Of a DNA stretch of 13,489 bases, positions 9,401 to 13,489 are shown piece after piece. The notes beneath the pieces are model-generated. The model saw nothing but the letters and a program-made list of their open reading frames with translations, ran no database searches and was not told the origin of the DNA. Origin of the DNA: Acidimicrobiales bacterium. GTDB taxonomy: Bacteria; Actinomycetota; Acidimicrobiia; Acidimicrobiales; Ilumatobacteraceae. The stretch lies in NCBI GenBank assembly GCA_030830415.1, contig JAURNB010000017.1:1-13489 (forward strand), in the 5' to 3' direction. Each line of letters opens with the position of its first letter. Position 1 is the stretch's first letter. Made by a program: the position numbers and the translations under genes.

Positions 9401-10411
9401 CCAATTCGTGCCAGAAATTTTCACCTTTTCTAACCCGAGTGCTGATGGGATGACTTCTGACAGCGTTATTTTTCCTGACTGTGTTGCCATGAGGGTTGGC
9501 AAGTACCGCAATTCCATACGAAATGGCCCACCGGGGTAAACAGGTCCACGAATTTTTGATTCAAGGTACGCCCCAGAAAGTCCTGGGGTTTCAGTTTCCC
9601 CAACAGCTTTTCCTACCTGAGCACCGCCGGTACCAGTAGGACCTTCCTCAAAATCTTCCTTGGACCCCAAGAAGGGAATGAGCGTCTCATTGTTGTCAGG
9701 ATTGGCATCATTTGCCTTCGGCACATTTACAACCATGTGAGTCACGGTCTTCACAAGCGCGTTATAGCCAGCGGCGTCGTCACTTTTCAACAGGGCAACA
9801 GCTTGCTCAACGAAAGTGCTTGGGGGCCGAATGAGCTTCGCGTCAAGTGCAATCTCTAAATTCAAGTCGGCTTGAGCCAAAGCTCCTACCGCAAGGGTGG
9901 CATTCTTCGTACCGCTGTCGGTCTTTTCAACATAAGTACAAGTATTCGCTTTGCACGACCAGCCAAAGTCACCAGCTACAGAAGTTTCATCGAGCGCCGG
10001 GCGCACGGCTTTCAGTTTTACAAAGACGGGAAGATTAGACATGGTGAATGACACCGCAGACTTCTCACCAGCTGGCTCGTTTCCTGAGTTGAAAACATAA
10101 ACGAGTGCAGTAAAAACAAACCCTGGAACTGGCGAGTCGGGAGCAGATGATGTCACTCGCAGGTCGGCGCCCTTCTTTTGTGGTTCAACGGTGCTTTCTG
10201 CACCAGCAGGCACTGTTGTGGTGGGTTCACCAGCAGGCATCGTCGTGGTGGGCCCAATAGGCACTGTTGTGGTGGGAGAATCTACTGCAGTAGTTGACGT
10301 AGTTTCATCGGGGCTCGACGCATACGCCGGCAGAGCCGATGTTGCAGCCATAGTAAAAGCACTCAGCAGTGCAACTCCATTACGCACGAAATGACGACTA
10401 TTGATTTTCAT
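455..10411 (-). CDS. Giant secreted multidomain beta-rich protein (3318 aa), function unknown
   Basis: I do not recognise a named family for the whole protein. The start is the ATG at 10411, not the ATG at 10420: the later one gives an ATGA overlap with the upstream stop and has AGGA 8 nt before it, and the earlier ATG overlaps that AGGA. Residues 1-31 are a Sec signal peptide ending AYA; 34-80 are a Thr/Pro linker. Residues about 80-890 hold around five DUF11-like beta domains with W-x-C or W-K-C cysteines. Residues about 890-1247 hold an Ig-like domain and two PKD-like domains (ITYAWSQ). Residues 1423-2500 hold three copies of a roughly 360-aa module. Residues about 2500-2880 continue related beta pattern, and 2880-3318 are Gly/Ser-rich beta repeats ending in a Trp/Tyr-rich tail. 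There is no lipobox, LPXTG, transmembrane helix or recognisable catalytic motif. A surface or matrix protein, adhesin or envelope scaffold is the best inference. It is the last gene of an operon with two lipoproteins. Confidence 0.9.
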   Translation of the reverse strand: MKINSRHFVRNGVALLSAFTMAATSALPAYASSPDETTSTTAVDSPTTTVPIGPTTTMPAGEPTTTVPAGAESTVEPQKKGADLRVTSSAPDSPVPGFVFTALVYVFNSGNEPAGEKSAVSFTMSNLPVFVKLKAVRPALDETSVAGDFGWSCKANTCTYVEKTDSGTKNATLAVGALAQADLNLEIALDAKLIRPPSTFVEQAVALLKSDDAAGYNALVKTVTHMVVNVPKANDANPDNNETLIPFLGSKEDFEEGPTGTGGAQVGKAVGETETPGLSGAYLESKIRGPVYPGGPFRMELRYLPTLMATQSGKITLSEVIPSALGLEKVKISGTNWSCDSLTNLKSCSLAGPDLKPGDSSETLTIDGFVSKKTPISDTPIKWDVSSSATTVIKAEPVKKTTSLSLRVVKIPEPDVGITLTTRDGKSSISPPGSVIVDALVQSMHGPAEDVHVKLTLRKGLVFEGLAPGVTGWSCKAIDANAAAGEGATTQDCVKSEMEPGASETIGFVVAASESTEAGVFPTEAVISAANEAKKYKEGNSASQDLIVQPQATPMPALVFTRPNEKGAVQAVSDGSATKVLIGKDSSYAFSVKNQGSKALEAGSIVRFEQFVDDTAIFSGAAFASTGAYSSTLDSQKINTAAAGKWVCVTGSGTMPKVDMPVEAGKVTAALNSSTTVTPSSSAPTVASKKAGPAVRCEIKVASAIAPDAATPVLNLTVRASEKAKVGSPEWPVFATLVAIKQAPVARFGMTVAITEFAADLVPSFIAPAGPRPGGDAVATLNIKNSGNADASAQFLVVPGIKDGRITGIKGESWKCARLASALAAGFTICSRSAALKAGADSPSISINYASTNKKSSTLNLQAASLVATARNIAAGRASKLPVALRPALAFTVKGPKTIVDQLVDVKGNRVPSTILLSTEGNGDGAVYSWKQLCTTADEVKASNGECKTVTPIAQWFENSPSTGPTASLITPKVTTDTTLLFDVTATEGGASSTVRTSLVVVPLTTVEGPTGESASGGGSSVLHRVPMQSVGSTRALSATAPTSGTGDATFTTSSDTGVSINGNVFGGTRVTVAQSGAVSLTATATGVGAITYAWSQASGPNPSAIASAVTNTATLAFTAPAANTTISLRIEATDSRGVKASEIITVLVGTGGNAAVAAAITEGDGPIVVDTASAFTLNATATGAGAITYAWSQVSGTPLTLSNETSPAVTVAATGVSGSATLLVTATDASGAKASDLVVLQLVPSGAPAPLCDFVAAASSKSTTGLQATIDAIGISGLDLTAFAVSSSTCTAASKVTFADATFSLGNYLTVSGASGSVSAAGLTIRTARFTAPEDWGSPQFAIATTDAVGLFIPFSRAGASIGAFEGEIIATSMPFLKLPAGYTASSALRFSINAEGTKAVSLDAEATSAAVDGKTPTARVFGAISTNGTFALEGSMTNAVNLFGVVVDFTGKVTKTDTAKKVLVNLSGSLKGPITLTPGFVLNALSASRNETGVVTGSGTVTIGTAPSALELTTELSYTDEKNHSLKVTAATPNGSWTAAKDVVIPLKSASGSYANVNGARDIAIKVVGGNSTPMTGLEIKSPSIEVTAKCAADAACALAMKLSSTAEITLGSTVGSGSLEGSFDTAAKSASFTAKVASIEVAAGLELSEASLAIQATKVGAADQTTSITMTGSMNVFGTKVSASATFSKENVLLSADVKDLAAFGADGPVLKAGQLVWSLRDLSSFTPKVPSLPTFKAVPLSAKVPRLIVAIAMPAALKEFTGASGEVSDLAVQGEVNFSNGEFSLAALFSDPVFELSGTISNKAGGDKTDLSKSYLYNLTGKVKRPIELNSVVQLSDFAFTFGNTVPGGKPSLSGNGAVGITVPGGTVLTVKGTFAIKSSTDYAVTLSVGATSSSFEVGGGGPLVLGEVNGSFTRNATGTSLLMDMSSAVVWNPVSGITIQKVTANAAFNCATGAKCITTFNVKGTLGFDIGIDSLSSIAVEANLDSAGVFVFTAKFSDMVFSPDVKLTSPTIVLTVPPAVKAPATGTSAATTPTKTTQPSVTAKLSGTVELFGTKTTCEVTFGAGVLMECVFPKFKLPGFDYDFDIGKFAWMLKAPSISIPSINWSPSLPNLNLPSINLGLNVPRLSFSLPMPEMIKEVTGTATFGPVSISGSWTFATGALSMTAAFKTDKVEIDGSISRPASSKPWEYALVAKVVSPVEVIKGVMIDRLDIRMGGTTTGPVKGSGQLSVATDTGPLVMPFTLNYTSATNYEFVVATPENSTASWTPFSGFSIPLKGVTGTVVRKDNVKTMSIGFKSSTDYVPFPGLKITEPGVLINATCNIGTPCDIGFGAQGKLFVDLGNGFTGPTEVKGSFNKGEASLSATFTADINLASGVTITKPGFSLAFTKAAGVTAGVSGSSNLLGTTLSMGAAFSSKGVLITAGMKDWTPVPGMTLSKASFALSSYDATGVVLAGAEDLGKLNIAKATPVLIASFNVPSWLREMLKQPNLTNVPITIPLKDLAGGKLPAMKIMLPTPNDWFMYKSGGSSMRFTALGFEVSGLPTPSMSLIGQAEMLTGAANETPIPLEMRGTVTPTSISLSMSLGTDQKTGKPFAWTNAFGISELTLTEAAIQVGITLTAPMPLPSLGIAATAQLPSSWRSLLNMDAGVAVRLVANIDVSKPCFQLQAGTLGADKKTISAGTAKVASIAGGALTSTYMNITIAPIGCTVGNVLVEPGVSAGFVGTVFGTNVSVNARISSSPFSLVADMSVGSFNVGAVKIDETRMGIKVSPTENFISFAGGVTIGNTKVAVSGKAGANLTDGPFLDMTGSISQLVIVPSLLEVNSAQLTINLKPLRGVANIVASGDFNILGAPSKVALNMQMANYQLQSLSASLTTRRTIANSVTLDGTFNIAYTKGAAPTIAFNATASVAGYALGTATGRIDGNQASIVGTVNVDGVFSAQVSGQVVWQAGAGVNVINSAGQSVTAAAGDFRFAATNIGMNLGGFGAAGNVAIGRAQGVVYGKFDASFAIGSGDVGGTVYVGGSFDTAGNFSFTGSGSLSLVAFGASVSVSGSKSGSNWSFSMSSNITVMGAVNVGFSGNFYKSGSQTRFTMRGSAALNAAGVAGSGSFRISNEPGQSGMYVDVSVNVGGIVSGSGAMWVGANGSFNASIYVYMNLRVVGAYGYLYISNNNMTIDAYLTMPGTGINFRVYGYINANGSFQFTASAGSGSWSTYVYAGIAQFWFGASWSSSITITSWAPFVSVSVSGSAYLDASWPSCWWDYYWYRTWFGTWWKIWYMSCGWGGRYRWINAGIGFNTNPGNIWVNLNGYYFGLR
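458..1774 (-). repeat. Gly/Ser-rich C-terminal beta-repeat region of the giant protein
   Basis: Residues about 2880-3318. Alternating hydrophobic/small residues with G-S-F turns recur at irregular 50-65 aa steps: GGSFDTAGNFSF (3027), SGNFYKSGSQTRF (3083), NGSFNASIYVY (3148), NGSFQFTASAG (3201). The pattern suggests long amphipathic strands (beta-solenoid, beta-sheet or barrel). It ends in the aromatic Cys-bounded loop (3262-3284) and the C-terminus YYFGLR, with no anchor motif. Confidence 0.6.
2912..6145 (-). repeat. Triplicated module of about 360 aa in the giant protein
   Basis: Three copies at residues 1423-1776, 1777-2155 and 2156-2500. Four sets of anchors line up at 345-380 aa spacing. 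(1) VNLSGSLKGPI (1466), YNLTGKVKRPI (1821), YALVAKVVSPV (2194). (2) A Cys-x5-Cys pair: 1593/1599, 1955/1961, 2325/2331. (3) MNVFGTKVSASATF (1677), VELFGTKTTCEVTF (2054), SNLLGTTLSMGAAF (2405). (4) KVPRLIVAIAMPAALKE (1747), NVPRLSFSLPMPEMIKE (2127) and the weaker ATPVLIASFNVPSWLRE (2471). The second copy carries a Thr/Pro-rich insert near 2024-2048. I know no family name for this module. Confidence 0.75.
6671..7255 (-). repeat. Two tandem PKD/Ig-like domains in the giant protein
   Basis: Residues about 1053-1247. Two copies align clearly: 'GAITYAWSQASG' at 1089-1100 and 'GAITYAWSQVSG' at 1186-1197, each followed about 35 residues later by an I/V-T/E-A-T-D-x-x-G-x-K-A-S strand (EATDSRGVKAS, TATDASGAKAS). 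The Y-x-W and A-T-D patterns are typical of PKD/REJ-like beta-sandwiches that act as spacers or ligand-binding domains in secreted proteins. A third, less similar Ig-like segment with C934 and C947 precedes them (about 890-1004). Confidence 0.65.
7742..10174 (-). repeat. Array of about five DUF11-like domains in the giant protein
   Basis: Residues about 80-890. Each unit is a predicted beta-sandwich carrying a Trp-x-Cys and a second Cys: GWSC at 150-153 with C158, NWSC at 336-339 with C348, GWSC at 472-475 with C493, KWVC at 645-648 with C697, and SWKC at 813-816 with C830. The units share the 'asymptotic conservation, W-x-C, charged/Gly, alternating hydrophobics' pattern of DUF11/CARDB-type surface stalks. 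The copies are strongly diverged from one another, so this is an old expansion. Domain naming is by pattern only. Confidence 0.6.
10209..10276 (-). repeat. Tandem Thr-Pro repeat coding for the linker behind the signal peptide
   Basis: The 17-nt unit GGCACTGTTGTGGTGGG occurs at 10209-10225 and 10260-10276, and a variant differing at three positions at 10236-10252. They encode PTTTVP[IA]G and PTTTMPAG within residues 43-70. This is a flexible, possibly glycosylated linker between the signal peptide and the first folded domain. Similar TTT-rich linkers are frequent in secreted proteins of Acidimicrobiia. Confidence 0.75.
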
Positions 10412-11475
10412 GATGCACATCCTGTTGAAGCGAAACCGGTGAGAGTTCGGGTGGTACCTGAGCTAGAAAAAACTGGGCGATAGGCCGGAAGACCCACCAC
10501 AACACGATCTAGAGCAGCTCGCTGCCTTACCAGCGCAGCGGTTTCAGCCGTCGCACCTTTCAGAGCAGCAGCTACTCCATCTATTAACTGGCGGGGGCCG
10601 CCATTGCGTAATGCCGACACACAATCACTGGTTGACCACACTTGGTTTTTCCATTTCAACTCAGCAGCACCAAGCGCAACGTTTTTGCATGTGGAAGCGG
10701 TGGTTCCTGCGCACGACAACAACAAGTCACGAATTGCGTTACCCGTCGCACTGGCTTCTATATCGCCTGGATCACCAACGAGCAGCTCAACTCCCCAACC
10801 ATTACCAGCGAATTCGCCCACCTTGGTTGCCGTGAGGTCTAAGCCCCGAATTGATTTAATTCCTGAACCATCGAATTTCACTGACGTGACTTCTTTAATG
10901 AGGCGCTTTGTTTTTGTAGTCACAAAAGCACAGTTGTCGCACTGCAATGAGCCAGTGCTCGTTGTAATGGTCCAACGCAGTGTCATAGGTGTTGAACCCA
11001 CCCACGAAGCTGCAGTGACTGCCAAGACACCAGACGCGTCGGTGCGTAATGCCGTACTCACCGCACGTGAGGCATTCGACTCAAGACTCGCTTCGGCGGG
11101 AAGAATGGGTCGTGGTGCACCGAGCTCGTCAGTAGAAGCAAGATAGGTTGGCGAGAAATTTCCAGGATCTGCAACCACTAAAGCTTTGGCAACTGGAGCA
11201 ACTGTTTCTTTTTCCGCAGGCGCAACAGTTTCGGTTGTTGCATCTGTTTTCGTTGAGTCGTCAGTTGGTGCTGCGCCTTTGCTTGGCAACGTGTCATCTG
11301 GTGCTGCACCCTTACTCGGCAACGTGTCAGTTGGCGCTGCAGTAGTGGACACCTCTGTGTTGTTTTGAGACAAGGTTGTTGGTGAACCCGATTGATCTGA
11401 ACTTGAACTGCCGCACGATGCCAATGCAATAGCGGCAAGCACAATGCCAGCTACCCGAACCGTTCTTGAACTCAT
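10408..11475 (-). CDS. Lipoprotein of unknown function, 355 aa (middle gene of operon)
   Basis: The start is the ATG at 11475: it gives an ATGA overlap with the upstream stop and has GGAG 7 nt before it. A GTG at 11490 would add five residues but lacks a ribosome site. Residues 1-20 form a signal peptide with lipobox LASC; Cys21 should be lipidated. Residues 22-100 are a low-complexity Ser/Thr/Pro/Ala spacer with the duplicated peptide DTLPSKGAAP (50-59 and 61-70). Residues about 100-355 form an apparently folded domain with six cysteines: C179/C182 (CDNC), C255/C263, and C285 and C353. No catalytic motif or family is recognised. It is anchored on the outside of the membrane with a long tether and overlaps the giant gene by 4 nt, so a chaperone, anchoring or export-partner role for the giant protein is possible, inferred from position only. 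Confidence 0.88.
   Translation of the reverse strand: MSSRTVRVAGIVLAAIALASCGSSSSDQSGSPTTLSQNNTEVSTTAAPTDTLPSKGAAPDDTLPSKGAAPTDDSTKTDATTETVAPAEKETVAPVAKALVVADPGNFSPTYLASTDELGAPRPILPAEASLESNASRAVSTALRTDASGVLAVTAASWVGSTPMTLRWTITTSTGSLQCDNCAFVTTKTKRLIKEVTSVKFDGSGIKSIRGLDLTATKVGEFAGNGWGVELLVGDPGDIEASATGNAIRDLLLSCAGTTASTCKNVALGAAELKWKNQVWSTSDCVSALRNGGPRQLIDGVAAALKGATAETAALVRQRAALDRVVVGLPAYRPVFSSSGTTRTLTGFASTGCAS
10420..10423 (-). promoter_or_regulatory. Ribosome binding site deciding the giant gene's start
   Basis: AGGA on the minus strand lies 8 nt upstream of the ATG at 10411. Its first A is shared with the alternative ATG at 10420, which therefore has no usable Shine-Dalgarno. The site lies inside the last codons of the upstream lipoprotein gene, fitting coupled translation. 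Confidence 0.65.
11264..11341 (-). repeat. 33-bp tandem repeat in the lipoprotein spacer
   Basis: Two 33-nt units (11264-11296 and 11297-11329) and a 12-nt partial third (11330-11341) are nearly identical; the 13 nt GGCAACGTGTCA-containing ends match exactly. They encode the DTLPSKGAAP repeats. Copy number may vary between strains, changing the length of the tether. Confidence 0.8.
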
Positions 11476-11960
11476 TTTTCTACTCCACACTTCTCGTTAA
11501 CAAACTTTTCAATAGCGACTGTTGCTGCATCAATTTCAGGTGTTGCGAATTTTTCGACGACCGCATCGAACGACTTCAACGTTGGGTCGCTCGTCAGCGC
11601 TTCGGCCATTGCAGTGGCTGCATCAGCAAGAGTTTGAGATTCATCTTTCACAGCGGCGGGGGCAATTGCAGCTGTGCTGCTCAAGGCCGCGGCAAGAGCA
11701 GTGATTTTTTTAGTGATGGCTGCAGCGTCATCGGTGGCTTCAATTTGAGGAAGATCGGAATCATTTGCATTTGCCGACTCACAAAACTTTGCGATGCCCG
11801 CAGTGTCGTCACCAGCAATAGTTGAAACAACCTCTGCATCGCCGTCAACATCTGTTCCTGAAGACGAAGAAGAAGACCCGCCACATGCAGCAAGAAACGA
11901 CAACCCAACGACTAATGCACCACTTACTAAATGACCTGTTGCTGAACGCCTTACACCCAC
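11472..11960 (-). CDS. Small lipoprotein of unknown function, 162 aa (first gene of operon)
   Basis: The GTG start at 11960 is the only start between the lipobox and an in-frame TGA seven codons upstream; AGG lies 7 nt before it. The leader MGVRRSATGH...LSFLAAC has a basic n-region and lipobox LAAC, so Cys26 should be lipidated. A Ser-rich and acidic spacer (28-52) follows. The rest is Ala/Lys/Glu/Thr-rich and probably helical. Two cysteines, C60 near the start ('KFCESA') and C158 near the end ('EKCGVEK'), probably form one disulfide closing a helical bundle. This arrangement, with a Cys-Gly near the C-terminus, is seen in many small uncharacterised actinobacterial lipoproteins. Its stop overlaps the next start by 4 nt (ATGA), so it should be co-translated with the next two genes. 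Function is unknown. Confidence 0.85.
   Translation of the reverse strand: MGVRRSATGHLVSGALVVGLSFLAACGGSSSSSSGTDVDGDAEVVSTIAGDDTAGIAKFCESANANDSDLPQIEATDDAAAITKKITALAAALSSTAAIAPAAVKDESQTLADAATAMAEALTSDPTLKSFDAVVEKFATPEIDAATVAIEKFVNEKCGVEK
11483..11486 (-). promoter_or_regulatory. Ribosome binding site deciding the 355-aa lipoprotein start
   Basis: GGAG on the minus strand lies 7 nt before the ATG at 11475, inside the end of the upstream gene. It supports ATG 11475 over GTG 11490. Confidence 0.7.
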
Positions 11961-12157
11961 CCGAGTACCTGATCTCTCTCAACAAACGTGCTAACCCACG
12001 TAAGATAGGTCTCAACGCCCGTCGGCTGGCCTCAGGAAAAGGCAAAAACGCGTTCTTTGACCACTCATGCTCACCAAATGACCATGAACCGCCTGCTGCA
12101 ATACGAAATCTTGTCAAAGGCTCCATGTGGGTCTGCGCGTTGTCGTATTCTCTCCAT
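11961..12157. other. Divergent intergenic region between operon and hydrolase gene
   Basis: This 197-bp stretch separates the minus-strand operon from the plus-strand hydrolase gene and should hold both promoters. On the minus side TATCTT (plus 12002-12007) is a possible -10 for the operon, but no matching -35 stands out. TGACCA occurs twice in direct orientation 21 bp apart (12058-12063, 12079-12084). No tRNA or riboswitch is apparent. The plus frame of the hydrolase stays open upstream through the whole stretch, and a minus frame is open too, but neither shows a good start, leader or recognised motif. Confidence 0.4.
12146..12151 (+). promoter_or_regulatory. Candidate -10 box of a leaderless hydrolase promoter
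   Basis: TATTCT fits TANNNT and is followed by exactly 6 nt (CTCCAT) and a GTG at 12158, the same geometry as the PotD-like gene at the other end of the window. The expected -35 region (around 12122-12128) does not match consensus, which is often so for leaderless promoters. Confidence 0.4.
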
Positions 12158-13489
12158 GTGCGGAACCGACGTCTTTTCACCAAAAGAATGCTCGGTTTTT
12201 CCTGCTTCATTCCCGCGCTTTTGTCCTGTGGAAATGCCTCTTCCCAGGAACCAGCACCCACCGCAGCTAGCCCCACGACGGCGGTCACTGCTTCGAAACC
12301 TGAATGGAAAAAATGTGGCGATATTGAGTGCACCACCATCTCTGTTCCTTTCGACTACGCCAGCCCTGAACTCGGATCTTTCACTCTTCCCCTCACCCGA
12401 CTGCGCGCCCTCGACGACGATCTGCGACAAGGTGTACTTCTAGTAAACCCAGGCGGCCCTGGAGCCCCCGGCAGTTCGCTTGCTCAAAATGCGGCCTACT
12501 ACTTCAGCAAAGATCTCATGACCCATTTCGACATCGTTGGCTGGGACCCACGTGGAACGGGAGCCTCCACCCCCACTTTCGATTGTGGCGACTCGTACAA
12601 CGACTTCTTTGCCAACGAACGCACTGTGGCTTCAACCCAAAAGTTTGTTGATGCGTGCGCCGCAAAGAACCCAAAGATTATTTCTTACATGTCATCTGCC
12701 GCATCGGCTCGCGACATGAACTCCATTCGCCTCGCGCTCGGCGAAGAGAAGATTTCTTACTTCGGCTTTTCATACGGCAGTACCTTGGGCGCCACTTGGG
12801 CAACGCTTTTCCCCGACACCGTTCAAGGTGCCGTCTTCGATGCAGCCGCTGCACCAAACACAACTAGCGCCGAGCGCCGGCTTGCACAGGCTGCAGGTTT
12901 TGAGAAGCAACTCTCTGCATTTCTTGCCGAGTGCTCTCAAAACTCGTCGTGTGCATTTCATAACAATGGCAAAGCCGAGCAAGCATTCGATGATCTTGTG
13001 AAGGCTGAAGCCACCGTCAATGAAACTGTTCTGCTCACTGCGACCGCTTCTTCGCTCTACGACGACAGCGCATGGGAAGACCTCGCCAAAGCGCTCAAGA
13101 GTGCTCAAGATGGCGATGGGCAACTCGTACGTGACCTCTACAACTCGTACTACTACCAAGATGCTGGCTATGAAGACAGCCGCAATGTTTCCGAAGCATC
13201 AATTGCCACTATTTGCGATGATGAGAACAAACGTATGTCAATCGGAGAAGTTGCCTCCCAACTTCCCGCTTTCACAAAAGCTGCTCCTCGCTTTGGTGAG
13301 TTCTTTGGCCGCGACTACACCTGTTCACTCTGGCCAACATCGGAATCGGCGCTACAGCAGGTGCAGATTTCTTCTCCTGCCCCCATTGTGGTCATCGGGT
13401 CTACCAATGACCCCGTTACCCCCCTTGCTTCATCTCAAAGCATGAGTGCTGCATTAGAGAATTCTCGTTTCATCAGCGTCAACTCATCA
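12158..13489 (+). CDS. Exported alpha/beta-hydrolase, tripeptidyl aminopeptidase (SlpD/SlpE-like) family (3' end beyond window)
   Basis: The 444 codons seen cover most of the protein. Start GTG 12158 is chosen because it gives a basic n-region (MRNRRLFTKR), a hydrophobic core and a near-lipobox LLSC (21-24), and sits 6 nt behind TATTCT; ATG 12188 and ATG 12125 are alternatives. After a Pro/Thr linker, 'WKKCGDIECTTISVPFDY' (50-67) opens the catalytic domain as in Streptomyces SlpD/SlpE-type proteinases, which release tripeptides from the N-terminus of secreted substrates. NPGGPG (97-102) is the oxyanion-hole motif, GWDPRGTG (128-135) follows, GFSYGS (203-208) is the nucleophile elbow with Ser205, and 'GSTNDPVTP' (414-422) supplies Asp418. 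The catalytic His is expected within a few residues beyond the right edge. Several cysteines suggest disulfides in an exterior domain. It probably digests peptides at the cell surface. Transcription diverges from the lipoprotein operon. Confidence 0.9.
   Translation, partial: MRNRRLFTKRMLGFSCFIPALLSCGNASSQEPAPTAASPTTAVTASKPEWKKCGDIECTTISVPFDYASPELGSFTLPLTRLRALDDDLRQGVLLVNPGGPGAPGSSLAQNAAYYFSKDLMTHFDIVGWDPRGTGASTPTFDCGDSYNDFFANERTVASTQKFVDACAAKNPKIISYMSSAASARDMNSIRLALGEEKISYFGFSYGSTLGATWATLFPDTVQGAVFDAAAAPNTTSAERRLAQAAGFEKQLSAFLAECSQNSSCAFHNNGKAEQAFDDLVKAEATVNETVLLTATASSLYDDSAWEDLAKALKSAQDGDGQLVRDLYNSYYYQDAGYEDSRNVSEASIATICDDENKRMSIGEVASQLPAFTKAAPRFGEFFGRDYTCSLWPTSESALQQVQISSPAPIVVIGSTNDPVTPLASSQSMSAALENSRFISVNSS

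Noticed and set aside
7872..9539. Plus-strand frames of 218 and 248 codons opposite the DUF11-like region
   Set aside because: Same reason: complementary frames of a long Ala/Ser/Thr/Gly-rich coding sequence stay open by codon bias. No independent signals were seen.
11822..12157. Upstream in-frame extension of the hydrolase
   Set aside because: The frame is open back to a TAG at 11819, but an extended N-terminus would run antisense through the small lipoprotein gene and would bury the signal peptide.
11845..12339. Minus-strand 164-codon frame covering the divergent intergenic region
   Set aside because: It overlaps both the small lipoprotein gene and the hydrolase leader in another frame, lacks a credible start, and ends in an odd Cys/Phe/Val-rich tail typical of a shadow frame.
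12057..12443. Plus-strand 128-codon frame at the start of the hydrolase gene
   Set aside because: It is in a different frame from the hydrolase, whose motifs (NPGGPG, GFSYGS) fix the true frame.

Overview
The window looks like chromosomal DNA of an actinobacterium, most likely a low-to-medium GC member of the Acidimicrobiia. This is inferred from four things: roughly balanced base composition, Thr-Pro 'TTTVP'-type linkers after signal peptides, an abundance of lipoproteins, and start codons placed 6 nt behind TANNNT boxes (leaderless promoters). No rRNA, tRNA, mobile element or CRISPR array is visible, so the taxonomy is tentative.

Layout. Minus strand, in transcription order: a 162-aa lipoprotein (11960-11472), a 355-aa lipoprotein (11475-10408) and a giant 3318-aa secreted protein (10411-455). 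Each junction is a 4-nt ATGA stop/start overlap, so these three genes form a tight, probably translationally coupled operon. An inverted repeat just behind the giant gene (374-451) looks like its terminator. A separate gene follows on the same strand, with its own leaderless-type promoter: the first 94 codons of a Tat-exported, PotD-like polyamine/solute-binding lipoprotein (282-1, cut by the window edge). Divergent from the operon, on the plus strand, is the first 444 codons of an exported alpha/beta-hydrolase of the Streptomyces tripeptidyl-aminopeptidase (SlpD/SlpE) type (12158-13489, cut by the window edge).

The giant protein fills 74% of the window. It has a cleavable signal peptide, a Thr/Pro linker, about five DUF11-like domains with paired cysteines, Ig/PKD-like domains, a roughly 360-aa module present three times, and a Gly/Ser-rich beta-repeat C-terminus. 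It ends in a very aromatic loop enclosed by two cysteines. Its 26 cysteines fall into 13 local pairs. There is no lipobox, LPXTG motif or C-terminal transmembrane helix, so its attachment is unexplained.

Everything encoded here is exported: two lipoproteins plus a giant beta-rich protein, a solute-binding protein and a secreted peptidase. The three-gene operon is the candidate for an undescribed system. The two lipoproteins may serve as export, folding or anchoring partners of the giant protein, but that role is inferred from gene order only.
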